Positions 54,955 through 63,787 of a stretch of 64,000 nt of DNA are shown here, piece by piece; the first letter of the stretch is position 1; every line of letters begins with the position of its first letter. A program made the translations under genes and the position numbers. A model generated the notes under the pieces. It searched no databases and was not told where the DNA came from. It saw only the letters and a list, made by a program, of their open reading frames with translations. Source of the stretch: JAJFJD01 sp965228695 (GTDB taxonomy: Bacteria; Pseudomonadota; Alphaproteobacteria; UBA8366); NCBI GenBank assembly GCA_965228695.1, contig CBDDIB010000002.1, positions 2,666,001-2,730,000 of the forward strand, given 5' to 3'.

Positions 54955-54981
54955 CCGCTGCCGAGAGCAGCGCGGTTTTTT
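54955..54981 (+). terminator. Terminator-like hairpin between rpsK and rpoA
   Basis: CGCTGC pairs perfectly with GCAGCG over a five-base loop (54956-54972), can be extended by one pair with a bulge, and is followed by CGG and six T at 54976-54981. It lies between two genes that are normally co-transcribed. A small inverted repeat centred on CGTTCGAACG also lies just after the rpsK stop (54917-54934). Confidence 0.6.
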
Positions 54982-55001
54982 GACAGAGCGAGGTCGCAAC
55001 G

Positions 55002-56018
55002 GTGATCCAGAAGAACTGGCAAGCATTGATCAAGCCAAACAAGCTAAATATCGAGCCGGGGGCCGATTCATCGCGCACCGCAACCGTCGTTGCGGAACCG
55101 TTGGAGCGCGGCTTCGGCCTCACGTTGGGCAACGCCATCCGGCGTATACTTCTGTCGTCCCTGCAGGGCGCGGCGGTGACGTCGATCCAGATCGAGGGCG
55201 TGTTGCACGAGTTTTCATCCATCCAGGGTGTGCAGGAGGATGTCACGGATATCGTTCTGAACATCAAGTCGCTCGCCCTGCGCATGCACAGCGAAGGACC
55301 GAAGCGGATGGCCCTGACGGCCAAGGGGCCCGGCGAGGTGACGGCGGCACAGATCGAGACCGGGCACGACATCGAGGTCATGAACCCCAATCTCGTCATT
55401 TGCACGTTGGACAAGGGCGCCAGCATCAACATGGAGTTGACGGTCGACACCGGAAAGGGTTACGTCGCCGCGTCGTTGAACCGGCCGGCCGATGCGCCGA
55501 TCGGGTTGATCCCGGTGGACTCGGTGTTCAGTCCCGTCCGCAAGTGCTCGTACAAGGTCGAGAACACCCGCGTCGGTCAGGTTACCGACTACGACAAGCT
55601 GTCCATGACGCTGGAAACCAACGGCACCGTGACGCCGGAAGATGCCGTGGCGCTGGCCGCCCGCATTCTTCAGGATCAGCTTCAGCTCTTCATCAATTTC
55701 GAAGAGCCGCAACAGCGCGTCGAGCAGGAACAGGCAACGGATCTTCCGTTCAACAAGAACCTGCTGCGCAAGGTCGACGAGTTGGAGCTTTCCGTCCGGT
55801 CGGCGAACTGCCTGAAGAACGACAACATCGTCTATATCGGCGATTTGGTTCAGAAATCCGAAGCGGAAATGCTGCGCACGCCGAACTTCGGGCGTAAGTC
55901 GCTAAATGAGATCAAAGAGGTCTTGTCGCAGATGGGATTGCATCTCGGCATGGAGATCAGCAACTGGCCGCCGGACAATATCGAAGACCTGGCGCGGCGG
56001 CTGGAAGAACCGTTCTAA
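55002..56018 (+). CDS. rpoA: DNA-directed RNA polymerase subunit alpha
   Basis: 338 residues from a GTG with GAGGT upstream. The N-terminal domain dimerises and assembles beta and beta-prime (RGFGLTLGNAIRRILLSSL); the C-terminal domain binds DNA and activators (LELSVRSANCLKNDNI, TPNFGRKSLNEIKEVL). Normal family length. Confidence 0.98.
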   Translation: MIQKNWQALIKPNKLNIEPGADSSRTATVVAEPLERGFGLTLGNAIRRILLSSLQGAAVTSIQIEGVLHEFSSIQGVQEDVTDIVLNIKSLALRMHSEGPKRMALTAKGPGEVTAAQIETGHDIEVMNPNLVICTLDKGASINMELTVDTGKGYVAASLNRPADAPIGLIPVDSVFSPVRKCSYKVENTRVGQVTDYDKLSMTLETNGTVTPEDAVALAARILQDQLQLFINFEEPQQRVEQEQATDLPFNKNLLRKVDELELSVRSANCLKNDNIVYIGDLVQKSEAEMLRTPNFGRKSLNEIKEVLSQMGLHLGMEISNWPPDNIEDLARRLEEPF

Positions 56019-56055
56019 AGACGGTCAAACGACAGAACTCGAGGAGCGGCGGACA

Positions 56056-56484
56056 ATGCGCCACAGAATGAGCGGGCGAAAGCTCAACCGGAAGAGTCAG
56101 CATCGCAAGGCAATGTTCTCGAACATGGCGGCTGCACTCATCAAACATGAGCAGATTAAGACCACCTTGCCCAAGGCGAAAGAGCTTCGGCCGATCGTGG
56201 AGAAGCTCGTCACGTTGGGAAAGCGGGGCACGCTGCATGACCGCCGCCGGGCGTTCGCGATGCTTCGCGACGATGCGACCACGGCAAAGCTGTTCGAGAC
56301 GCTGGGTCCCCGGTATGAGGATCGAAACGGCGGCTATATCCGCATTATCAAGGCGGGCTTCCGTTATGGCGATGCCGCGCCGATGGCGATGATTGAATTC
56401 GTCGACCGTGACGAGGACGCCAAAGGGTTGGACTCAGGGCCGGTCGAAATCGATGAAGATCTGGAAGAGACCGAGGCGGCCTAG
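56056..56484 (+). CDS. rplQ: 50S ribosomal protein L17
   Basis: 142 residues from the ATG at 56056 (MRHRMSGRKLNRKSQHRKAM); the frame opens earlier inside rpoA as a shadow. GAGGAGCGG lies upstream. An acidic tail ends the protein. Last gene of the translation block. Confidence 0.98.
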   Translation: MRHRMSGRKLNRKSQHRKAMFSNMAAALIKHEQIKTTLPKAKELRPIVEKLVTLGKRGTLHDRRRAFAMLRDDATTAKLFETLGPRYEDRNGGYIRIIKAGFRYGDAAPMAMIEFVDRDEDAKGLDSGPVEIDEDLEETEAA

Positions 56485-56514
56485 GCTGGCCTCGGCGCAT
56501 ATCGGTTCAAATGG

Positions 56515-56542
56515 GGGGCGGCCGCGGGGCCGGCCCCTTTTT
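56515..56542 (+). terminator. Intrinsic terminator of the ribosomal protein block
   Basis: GGGGC-GGCC pairs with GGCC-G-GCCCC (one bulged G) and is followed by TTTTTG, 30 bases after the rplQ stop. It ends the long plus-strand translation block before the protease gene. Confidence 0.75.
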
Positions 56543-56581
56543 GTGTTATCGGTAGTTGCCTGACGAAACCCGGAGGAGTAC

Positions 56582-58006
56582 ATGCCTTCCATGGTTAGGT
56601 TCATTATCGCGATTGCCGTGTTTGCACTGCCGTTGACCGGTCCGGGCGGCGGCTCCGCGTTGGCGCAGAAGCGGGCGGTTCCGTCCGGCGGGGCAGAGAT
56701 CCAACTGAGTTTTGCGCCCATCGTCCGCAAGGTCGGCCCTGCGGTCGTGAATATTTATACCAAGCGTGTGGTCCAGCAGCGCCCGGCGTCTCCGTTTTTC
56801 GACGACCCGTTTTTCCGGCGTTTTTTCGGTGAGAGCTCACCTTTCGGCGGCAGCCGGAAACGCATGGAGAATTCCCTCGGCTCGGGCGTGATCGTCCGCG
56901 GCGACGGCGTGGTCGTCACCAACCATCACGTCATCAAGGGGGCGGACAGCATCACCGTCGTCTTGAGCGATCGGCGCGAGTTCGACGCGAAGGTCCTTGT
57001 CACCGATGAGCAGACGGACATCGCCGTCTTGCGGGTCGCGATGAAGGGCGAGACATTGCCGTCGGTCAACTTCGGCGATGCGGATGCCTTGGAGGTCGGC
57101 GACCTGGTGCTGGCCATCGGCAACCCGTTCGGTCTGGGCCAAACGGTGAGTTCCGGGATCGTCTCCGGTCTGGCGCGCACGTCGGTCGGGATTACCGACT
57201 TTCGGTCCTTCATTCAGACCGATGCCGCGATCAATCCGGGTAACTCCGGCGGTGCGCTGGTGTCGATGGACGGCCGGCTTATCGGTATTAACACGGCGAT
57301 CTATTCGCGCAGCGGGGGATCCGTCGGGATCGGCTTCGCGGTGCCGAGCAATATGGTCCGGACGATTGTCCGGAGCGCCGTCAGCGGCAAGCCGCTGGTC
57401 CGTCCGTGGCTATCGTTGCGCGCCCGTGAGGTGACCGCCGATATTGCGTCGGCGATGGGGCTCCCGCGGCCTGGCGGTGTCCTCGTCGAATCCGTTTCGC
57501 GCAAAGGGCCGGCGGCCCGCGCGGGAATTCGGCGCGGCGACGTTATCGTGGCGATTAATGAGAAGCCGGTGGATGACGTCCAGGGCATGCGCTTCCGGTT
57601 GGCCACCCGGGAAATCGGTGAACGGGTGAAGTTTTCCGTGCAGCGTAAAGGAAAGATACGGCGTTTGTCGTTCGAGCTGCAGGCCCCGCCGGAGGACCCG
57701 CCGCGCGATTTGACGAAATTGCGGGGCGAGCATCCCTTTTCCGGCGCGCATGTCTTGAACCTCTCGCCGGCGGTGGCGGGCGAGATCGGATTGGACGATT
57801 CGGCGGAAGGCGTGCTGGTTGTGAATGTCGCCCGCGGGTCCTGGGCGTCGCGCATCGGTTTGCGAAAGGGCGATATCATCCTCACCGTGAACGGGGAGGA
57901 GATAAAGTTGGTTGACGATGTCGAACGCGCGACCGCCGGTCGGGCGGACCGATGGCGGTTGGAAATTCGCCGCGGCCGCCGGACGCTTCGAGTAGAAGTC
58001 GGATAG
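56582..58006 (+). CDS. Periplasmic HtrA/Deg-family serine protease with two PDZ domains
   Basis: 474 residues. A signal peptide (about 1-29, ending ALAQ) directs it to the periplasm. The trypsin-like domain shows the triad: His in VVTNHHVIKGA, Asp in TDEQTDIAVLRV and Ser in NPGNSGGALV. Two PDZ domains follow (about 275-365 and 385-470; GDVIVAINEKPVDD and GDIILTVNGEEI). It would degrade or refold misfolded envelope proteins. GGAGGAG precedes the ATG. Whether it is the DegP, DegQ or DegS counterpart is not decided by sequence; two PDZ domains exclude DegS. Confidence 0.92.
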   Translation: MPSMVRFIIAIAVFALPLTGPGGGSALAQKRAVPSGGAEIQLSFAPIVRKVGPAVVNIYTKRVVQQRPASPFFDDPFFRRFFGESSPFGGSRKRMENSLGSGVIVRGDGVVVTNHHVIKGADSITVVLSDRREFDAKVLVTDEQTDIAVLRVAMKGETLPSVNFGDADALEVGDLVLAIGNPFGLGQTVSSGIVSGLARTSVGITDFRSFIQTDAAINPGNSGGALVSMDGRLIGINTAIYSRSGGSVGIGFAVPSNMVRTIVRSAVSGKPLVRPWLSLRAREVTADIASAMGLPRPGGVLVESVSRKGPAARAGIRRGDVIVAINEKPVDDVQGMRFRLATREIGERVKFSVQRKGKIRRLSFELQAPPEDPPRDLTKLRGEHPFSGAHVLNLSPAVAGEIGLDDSAEGVLVVNVARGSWASRIGLRKGDIILTVNGEEIKLVDDVERATAGRADRWRLEIRRGRRTLRVEVG

Positions 58007-58018
58007 AAGGCAATTGTA

Positions 58019-59335
58019 TTGAGCGGACCCGCACAACAAGGTCTGTTTGAGAGTTCCGCACCGAGCCCGCTTGCCGCGCGGCTTCGGCCGTCGGCGCTGG
58101 GCGCGGTGGTCGGACAGGATCATCTGCTGGGTCGCGAGGGCGCGCTGCGGCGCATGTTGGATTCCGGCACGCTGGCGTCCATGGTCTTTTGGGGGCCGCC
58201 GGGTTGCGGCAAGACGACGATCGCGCAATTGCTGGCCGACGAGGTCAAGCTGGCCTTCGAGCCGTTGTCGGCGGTTTTTTCAGGCGTTGCGGATCTCCGC
58301 AAGGTTTTCGAACGGGCCAAGCAGCGGCGTGTCGCGGGCGAAGCCACGTTGCTCTTCGTGGATGAAATTCACCGGTTCAACCGGTCCCAACAGGATGGTT
58401 TTCTACCATACGTCGAGGACGGAACCGTCGTTCTGCTCGGGGCGACTACGGAAAATCCCAGTTTCGAACTGAATGCTGCATTGCTGTCGCGTTGTCAGGT
58501 TTTCGTGCTGCATCGGTTGGACCGGGGAGCGCTGGAAACGCTGCTGGCGCGCGCGGAGGCGGTTGAGGAGCGTTCTCTGCCGCTGGACGCCGAAGCGCGG
58601 GAAAGCCTCATAGCGATGGCGGATGGGGACGGCCGGTTCCTGCTGAATCTATGCGAGGAATTGTTTCGTTTGCCGGAGGGCGACACCCTGGACAGCGCGC
58701 GGCTTGCCGACACGGTGCAACGGCGCGCGCCGGTCTACGACAAGGGGCAAGACAGCCATTACAACCTGATCAGCGCGTTGCACAAATCCTTGCGTGGATC
58801 CGATACCGACGCCGGCCTGTATTGGCTCGCGCGGATGTTGGCGGGCGGCGAGGAGCCCCGATACATCGCCCGCCGGTTGCTCCGCTTCGCCTATGAGGAT
58901 ATCGGATTGGCCGATCCGGACGCGGCCGTTCAAGCGCTGACCGCGTGGGAGACCTACGAACGGCTCGGCTCGCCCGAGGGCGAACTGGCGATTGCGCAGG
59001 CGGTGATCTATCTGGGCAGTGCGCCGAAGTCGAATGCCGCCTACCGCGCGTTCGGGGCCGCGTCACGGTCGGCCAAGGAGACCGGATCGTTGAGCCCGCC
59101 CAAACATATTCTGAACGCGCCGACCGATCTGATGAAGGATTTAGGGTACGGCGCCGGGTATCAATACGACCATGACGCCGAGGACGGGTTCTCGGGCCAG
59201 AATTATTTCCCGGACGACATGCCGCGGGAGGGATTCTATACGCCGGTCGATCGTGGCTTCGAGCGCGAAATCCGGAAACGGCTTGCGTACTGGGATCGTT
59301 TGCGGTCCGGGCGGCAAGACGACAACGACGGGTGA
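58019..59335 (+). CDS. rarA: Replication-associated recombination protein A (MgsA/RarA AAA+ ATPase)
   Basis: 438 residues from a TTG start with AGAAGG about ten bases upstream. It is a clamp-loader-like AAA+ ATPase acting at stalled forks with SSB. Walker A GPPGCGKTTIAQLL, Walker B LLFVDEIHRFN, sensor 1 GATTENPSFELN, and the C-terminal tetramerisation/MgsA domain (YEDIGLADPDA, LGSAPKSNAAYRAF) are all present. It lies twelve bases after the protease and five before the next gene. Confidence 0.95.
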   Translation: MSGPAQQGLFESSAPSPLAARLRPSALGAVVGQDHLLGREGALRRMLDSGTLASMVFWGPPGCGKTTIAQLLADEVKLAFEPLSAVFSGVADLRKVFERAKQRRVAGEATLLFVDEIHRFNRSQQDGFLPYVEDGTVVLLGATTENPSFELNAALLSRCQVFVLHRLDRGALETLLARAEAVEERSLPLDAEARESLIAMADGDGRFLLNLCEELFRLPEGDTLDSARLADTVQRRAPVYDKGQDSHYNLISALHKSLRGSDTDAGLYWLARMLAGGEEPRYIARRLLRFAYEDIGLADPDAAVQALTAWETYERLGSPEGELAIAQAVIYLGSAPKSNAAYRAFGAASRSAKETGSLSPPKHILNAPTDLMKDLGYGAGYQYDHDAEDGFSGQNYFPDDMPREGFYTPVDRGFEREIRKRLAYWDRLRSGRQDDNDG

Positions 59336-59340
59336 GAAAG

Positions 59341-60396
59341 ATGCGATTGGAGCATATTTCGGTGGACGGCGACCCCTTTGCGTTGGGTGTCGCGCTCGGC
59401 AAGCAGGGGGCGTCGGCGTTTCGCGACGTCGTCCGGAACCTGGATCGCTTCCAGGCGTTGCAGCCGTGGCGGGACAGCGAGCGGCTGTCGGCGATCGAGG
59501 CCGCGTCCCGCAGGGCTTACCCCGACCTTATGCGTGAGATGGAAGGTATCGCTGCAGGGGCGGACGCGGGTTTTCAGGACGTCTTGTTGTGGAATTGCCG
59601 GGGCGACCTGCCCAACAGCGCCGAGGTCATGGGTGAACAAGGTTGTACCGATGTGATGATCCCGGCCGATGAGGCAGCTGGTTTGCCGGCCGTCATCGGC
59701 CACAATGAGGACGATTCCCCGTCTTTCGATGGGCATTGTTTCGTCGCAACGGTGCGGCCGAACGATGGTCGGACCGGGTTTACCAGTTTCTGCGTGCCGG
59801 GGTTGTTGCCCGGCCATACTTTCGGCGTGAACGACGCTGGGCTGGTGCAGACGATCAACAATATCCGGCCGCGCGACCATCAGGTTGGGATCGGCCGGCA
59901 TGTCGTGACGCGCGCGGTTCTGGGGTGCCGGAACCTGAGCGACGCGGCAGCGATCCTGGAGCGCGGCGACCGGGCCGCCGGATTTCATCACAATCTCGGG
60001 CAATGCGGGGGTGCATTTTTGGCGGTGGAGGCGCCCGCCAGCGGCTGCGAGATCATTCCCGTCGAAAAACCGCGCGCGCACGCGAACCATCTGATCTTCG
60101 AGCGCTTCGAGGATACCGACCAGCGGATCGCCGACTCCTCGCGCGACCGGCAGATTCGTGCGGAACGGCTTCTGAGCGGGGGCGGGGTCGGCCGGAACCC
60201 GCTTGTTGTCCTCGGCGATAGCGGCGGCGATGGATTGCCGATTTGCCGTAAGGCCCGTGGCGGGCCGGACGGCGGCTATACGCTGGCCACGGCGGTGTTC
60301 GAGATTGCCGCGGATACCGTGGGTTGGCGGATTTACGACGATCCGGCCGGTCCGGCGATTCTCGAGGGGCGGCAATCCGCGGCGACGGGCGGTTGA
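59341..60396 (+). CDS. C45 (acyl-CoA:6-aminopenicillanic acid acyltransferase-like) Ntn hydrolase
   Basis: 351 residues resembling the peptidase C45/acyltransferase family, whose members cleave themselves before a cysteine that then acts as N-terminal nucleophile. The likely residue is the Cys in EQGCTDVMIP at about residue 101, followed by GLPAVIGHNEDD, as the family's catalytic segment. No signal peptide. The ATG at 59341 is chosen; an in-frame GTG overlapping the rarA stop is possible. Substrates are unknown for bacterial members of this kind; amide or peptide hydrolysis or acyl transfer is likely. It probably shares a transcript with rarA. Confidence 0.75.
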   Translation: MRLEHISVDGDPFALGVALGKQGASAFRDVVRNLDRFQALQPWRDSERLSAIEAASRRAYPDLMREMEGIAAGADAGFQDVLLWNCRGDLPNSAEVMGEQGCTDVMIPADEAAGLPAVIGHNEDDSPSFDGHCFVATVRPNDGRTGFTSFCVPGLLPGHTFGVNDAGLVQTINNIRPRDHQVGIGRHVVTRAVLGCRNLSDAAAILERGDRAAGFHHNLGQCGGAFLAVEAPASGCEIIPVEKPRAHANHLIFERFEDTDQRIADSSRDRQIRAERLLSGGGVGRNPLVVLGDSGGDGLPICRKARGGPDGGYTLATAVFEIAADTVGWRIYDDPAGPAILEGRQSAATGG

Positions 60397-60415
60397 TTCG
60401 GGATTCCCATGGTCG

Positions 60416-60445
60416 TTGGCGCGTAGAGCGGTTGCGGGATAGTAT
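60416..60445 (+). promoter_or_regulatory. Possible promoter of amtB
   Basis: TTGGCG (60416-60421), 18-base spacer, TAGTAT (60440-60445), about 90 bases before the amtB ATG. It is a partial sigma-70 match. A sigma-54 element with the required 12-base GG-to-GC spacing, common before amtB, was looked for and not found. Confidence 0.35.
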
Positions 60446-60537
60446 GTGCCCCGTTTGGCGAGGCTGTGACGACGATCCGCCCGCCCGCGTTGTTTCAACA
60501 AAGAAGAACAACGAAGTACGACAAAGGGATTTACGGA

Positions 60538-61860
60538 ATGGTGTATTTTGGGAAGGGTGCAACGGTCGGTTTTCCGTTGCTCTTGGGGATAGTTTTGTCG
60601 GCGGTTGTCCCCGCGGACGCAGCGGCGCAGGCGGCCGAGAAGATGGACGGGGCGAACACGGCCTGGATTCTGACGTCAACGGCGCTGGTGCTGTTTATGA
60701 CCCTGCCAGGTCTGGCCTTGTTCTATGGCGGACTTGTGCGGGCCAAGAATATCCTATCCGTTCTCATGCATTGTTTTGCGATCGCGTGCCTGGCGTCCGT
60801 ATTGTGGCTGGTGATCGTCTATAGCCTGGCCTTTAGCGATGGCGGTACGGCAAACCAGTGGATCGGCGGATTGGACAAGGCGTTCCTTGCCGGAGTCGGA
60901 ACCGATTCGTTGTCCGGGGATATCCCCGAGACAGTCTTCATCATGTTCCAGATGACCTTCGCGGTCATTACGCCAGCGCTGATCGTGGGTGCCTATCCCG
61001 AGCGCATCAAGTTTCTGCCGGTTCTGCTATTCAGCGGGTTATGGCTCATCTTCGTGTATGCCCCGGTCGCCCATTGGATTTGGGGCGGCGGTTGGCTCGC
61101 CGGATTCGGCGTGCTGGATTTCGCCGGCGGGCTCGTGGTGCATGCGACCGCCGGTACCTCGGCCATTGTCATTGCGAAGATGCTGGGGAGCCGGAAAGGC
61201 TTTCCCAACGAGTTGCGCCCGCCGCACAGCCCCGCGCTGACGATGGTCGGCGCGGCGATGCTCTGGGTCGGCTGGTACGGCTTCAACGCGGGCAGCGCCC
61301 TGGCGGCGAATGGCAGCGCCGGCATGGCGATGTTGGTGACGCATATTTCCGCCGCGACGGCCTCGCTGACCTGGATGGCCATCGAATGGATCAAGTTCGG
61401 CAAACCCAGTCTCGTCGGTATCGTCACCGGGATGGTTGCAGGATTGGCGACGATTACGCCGGCTTCCGGGTTCGTCGGCCCCGCGGGCGCGCTGGTCTAT
61501 GGAGTGCTGGCGGGCTCTATCTGCTATTGGGCGGTCGGAACGATCAAGCACAAGCTCAAGATCGATGATTCATTGGATGTCTTTGCCGTACACGGTGTCG
61601 GCGGCATCCTTGGTATACTCTTGGTTTCCGCTTTTGCGCTGCCGGCGCTTGGCGGGCTCGGCCTTGCGGATGGCATGACAGCCGGTAAACAGTTCGGCGT
61701 GCAATTGTTGGGCACAGTCGCCGTGGTCGCATGGAGCGCCGTGTTCAGCTTCATTATTCTCAAGGTTGTGGGCGCGATCGGCGGATTGCGTGCCAGCGAG
61801 GAAGCCGAGACCGAAGGGCTCGATGTCAGTGAGCATGGCGAACGCGAGTATAATTTCTAA
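60538..61860 (+). CDS. amtB: Ammonium transporter AmtB
   Basis: 440 residues from the ATG at 60538, which opens a signal peptide (about 1-31, cut near DAAAQ) and is preferred over an in-frame GTG 24 codons upstream. Eleven hydrophobic segments follow. The twin-histidine pore residues lie in GGLVVHATAGTSA and AVHGVGGILG; TLPGLALFYGGLVR and GFNAGSALAANG are family motifs. It conducts ammonium into the cell and is blocked by the PII protein encoded just downstream. Confidence 0.95.
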   Translation: MVYFGKGATVGFPLLLGIVLSAVVPADAAAQAAEKMDGANTAWILTSTALVLFMTLPGLALFYGGLVRAKNILSVLMHCFAIACLASVLWLVIVYSLAFSDGGTANQWIGGLDKAFLAGVGTDSLSGDIPETVFIMFQMTFAVITPALIVGAYPERIKFLPVLLFSGLWLIFVYAPVAHWIWGGGWLAGFGVLDFAGGLVVHATAGTSAIVIAKMLGSRKGFPNELRPPHSPALTMVGAAMLWVGWYGFNAGSALAANGSAGMAMLVTHISAATASLTWMAIEWIKFGKPSLVGIVTGMVAGLATITPASGFVGPAGALVYGVLAGSICYWAVGTIKHKLKIDDSLDVFAVHGVGGILGILLVSAFALPALGGLGLADGMTAGKQFGVQLLGTVAVVAWSAVFSFIILKVVGAIGGLRASEEAETEGLDVSEHGEREYNF

Positions 61861-61915
61861 GCCCCTTTGCCGGCACCGGTCGGCATCCGGCGCGAACAGA
61901 TAAGGAAGCAATGCC

Positions 61916-62254
61916 ATGAAAATGGTTGTGGCGATCATTAAGCCTTTCAAGCTCGATGACGTGCGCGAGGCGCTCGGTGCCATCGGCGTGGAAGGTCTCA
62001 CCGTCTCGGAAGTCAAAGGATACGGCCGGCAGAAGGGACAGACGGAGATTTACCGCGGCGCGGAATACGCCGTTAGCTTCGTGCCGAAGGTGAAGCTTGA
62101 AATTGCCGTTGATGACGCGTTGACCGAACGGGTCGTCGAGACGATTCGCGAAACCGCCAATTCCGACAAGATCGGCGATGGAAAGATCTTTGTCATGGAC
62201 CTGGGCGCAGCGGTGCGAATCCGGACCGGTGAGACCGGCGCGAACGCGCTGTAG
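61916..62254 (+). CDS. glnK: Nitrogen regulatory protein P-II (GlnK/GlnB)
   Basis: 112 residues, the exact family length. The T-loop has Tyr51 in YRGAEY, the uridylylation site, and MKMVVAIIKPFKLDDVREAL and the C-terminal IFVMDLGAAVRIRTGE are typical. It senses 2-oxoglutarate and ATP/ADP and gates AmtB. The location 55 bases after amtB favours GlnK. The order amtB-glnK is the reverse of the enterobacterial glnK-amtB. Confidence 0.94.
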   Translation: MKMVVAIIKPFKLDDVREALGAIGVEGLTVSEVKGYGRQKGQTEIYRGAEYAVSFVPKVKLEIAVDDALTERVVETIRETANSDKIGDGKIFVMDLGAAVRIRTGETGANAL

Positions 62255-62306
62255 GTTTGTTTTTCGGCGGCGAAATCCGCTGTCTCCAGCGAATTGAGCG
62301 AATACG

Positions 62307-62687
62307 GTGAAGCTGATTCTTGCAATCGCGGTTGGTGGTGCGATCGGGGCGGTGGCCCGGCATCTCGTCAACGTCCAGGCTGTGGCCTTGATGGGGTTCG
62401 GGTTCCCGTGGGGGACGTTGACGGTCAATATCCTTGGGTCGTTCCTGATGGGTGTCCTTGTCGAAACCTCCGCGCTTGTCTGGTCGCCGGATTCGGCGGT
62501 GCGAGCGATGTTGGCGGTCGGGGTGCTGGGGGCGTTTACCACCTTTTCCACGTTTTCCCTCGACACAATCGTGCTCTACGAGCGGGGTCAGATGGGACTC
62601 GCGGCGGGCTATGTTATCGCATCCGTCGTGCTATCGATCGGCGGGCTGTTTGCCGGGCTTGCCGTCGTCCGGGCGGTGATCCAATGA
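62307..62687 (+). CDS. crcB: Fluoride channel CrcB/Fluc
   Basis: 126 residues, four transmembrane segments, forming a dual-topology dimer that exports fluoride. GGAIGAVARHLV, FPWGTLTVNILGSFLMG and the signature LGAFTTFSTFSLDTI are present. The start is GTG. No fluoride riboswitch was recognised in the 52 bases upstream. Its stop overlaps the next gene by four bases (ATGA). Confidence 0.94.
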   Translation: MKLILAIAVGGAIGAVARHLVNVQAVALMGFGFPWGTLTVNILGSFLMGVLVETSALVWSPDSAVRAMLAVGVLGAFTTFSTFSLDTIVLYERGQMGLAAGYVIASVVLSIGGLFAGLAVVRAVIQ

Positions 62688-63679
62688 CCGGTGTCGAGAT
62701 ACGGGTCGTCCGCGAGGATGAAGTCGGTCTGCGCCTCGACCGGTGGTTCGGGATCCATTTCCCCGAAGTGGGGCACGGCCGTTTGCAAAAGCTTCTGCGG
62801 ACGGGGCAGGTCCGGGTCGATGGCCGGCGGGCAAAGGCGGGGTTCCGGCTTGCCGCGGGCGCGCAAGTGCGGGTGCCGCCACTCGGCCCTATGCGGACCG
62901 GGAAGCCATCCAAGAAGCCTGAACCTACCGTCAGCAAGGCCGATGCCGATTTGATCCAATCATTCGTCCTCTACAAGGACAGGGACGCGATAGCGCTCAA
63001 CAAGCCGCCCGGCCTCGCCGTGCAAGGGGGAACCGGCACGCACCGGCACATCGACGGCATGCTCGATGCCCTGCGGTTCGACGCGAATGAGACGCCGCGG
63101 CTCGTGCACCGGCTGGACCGGGACACCAGCGGTGTCTTGCTGTTGGGCCGGTCGCGGGCGGCAACGGCAACACTGGGCAAGGCCTTTCGGAGTCGAAGCG
63201 CGCGGAAACTCTATTGGGCGATTACCGTCGGCGTGCCGGAGCTGCAATCCGGCCGCGTCGACCTGCCGTTAGCGAAATTGCCGGGCCCGGCGGGGGAGCG
63301 CATGGTCGTCGACCGCGCCAAAGGACAACGCGCCACGACGGTGTACCGCGTCGTCGACCGCATCGGCACCCGGCTTGCGTGGGTCGCGTTGTGGCCCTGG
63401 ACCGGCCGAACGCACCAGCTCCGGGTTCATTGCGCCGCGATCGGATGCCCGATTTTGGGCGATGGAAAATACGGCGGCGCGGACGCCTTTGTGACCGGCC
63501 ATCCGGTATCGCGCAAGCTGCATCTGCATGCCCGGTCGCTGACCGTGCCGCACCCGTCGCGGAAGGGCGACCTGTCCGTTTCGGCGGAGTTGCCGGATCA
63601 TATGGCGGAAACATGGTCGCTGTTCGGCCTGGATCCCAACGAAATGGAAGATCCATTCGCGGATAACGCGACGTCGTAG
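62684..63679 (+). CDS. RluA-family 23S rRNA pseudouridine synthase (RluC-like)
   Basis: 331 residues from the ATG overlapping the crcB stop; a longer frame that opens earlier inside crcB is a shadow. An N-terminal S4 RNA-binding domain spans about 15-65 (GLRLDRWFGIHFPEVGHGRL split by motif). The catalytic Asp145 lies in VHRLDRDTSGVLLL, and GRTHQLRVH and GDGKYGG follow. RluC, modifying three uridines of 23S rRNA, is the likely counterpart, but RluD cannot be excluded. Confidence 0.9.
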   Translation: MTGVEIRVVREDEVGLRLDRWFGIHFPEVGHGRLQKLLRTGQVRVDGRRAKAGFRLAAGAQVRVPPLGPMRTGKPSKKPEPTVSKADADLIQSFVLYKDRDAIALNKPPGLAVQGGTGTHRHIDGMLDALRFDANETPRLVHRLDRDTSGVLLLGRSRAATATLGKAFRSRSARKLYWAITVGVPELQSGRVDLPLAKLPGPAGERMVVDRAKGQRATTVYRVVDRIGTRLAWVALWPWTGRTHQLRVHCAAIGCPILGDGKYGGADAFVTGHPVSRKLHLHARSLTVPHPSRKGDLSVSAELPDHMAETWSLFGLDPNEMEDPFADNATS

Positions 63680-63787
63680 CGGGGCAAACGCGTTGGACTG
63701 TTGGCGCGGCTGTGTAGCGAGTCACAGTCGACGGCGGATACCTGCAATATTATATGCTTCGTGGGATTAGTCAGTGGCGAGGAGCCG

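Noticed and set aside
60397..60537. Sigma-54 promoter before amtB
   Set aside because: TTGGCGCG is present, but no GC doublet follows at the required 12-base distance.
62255..62306. Fluoride riboswitch before crcB
   Set aside because: The 52-base gap lacks the conserved fluoride aptamer bases and is too short after glnK.
62294..63679. 461-codon frame extending the pseudouridine synthase upstream
   Set aside because: The extension is an off-frame reading of crcB; the ATGA overlap at 62684 marks the real start.
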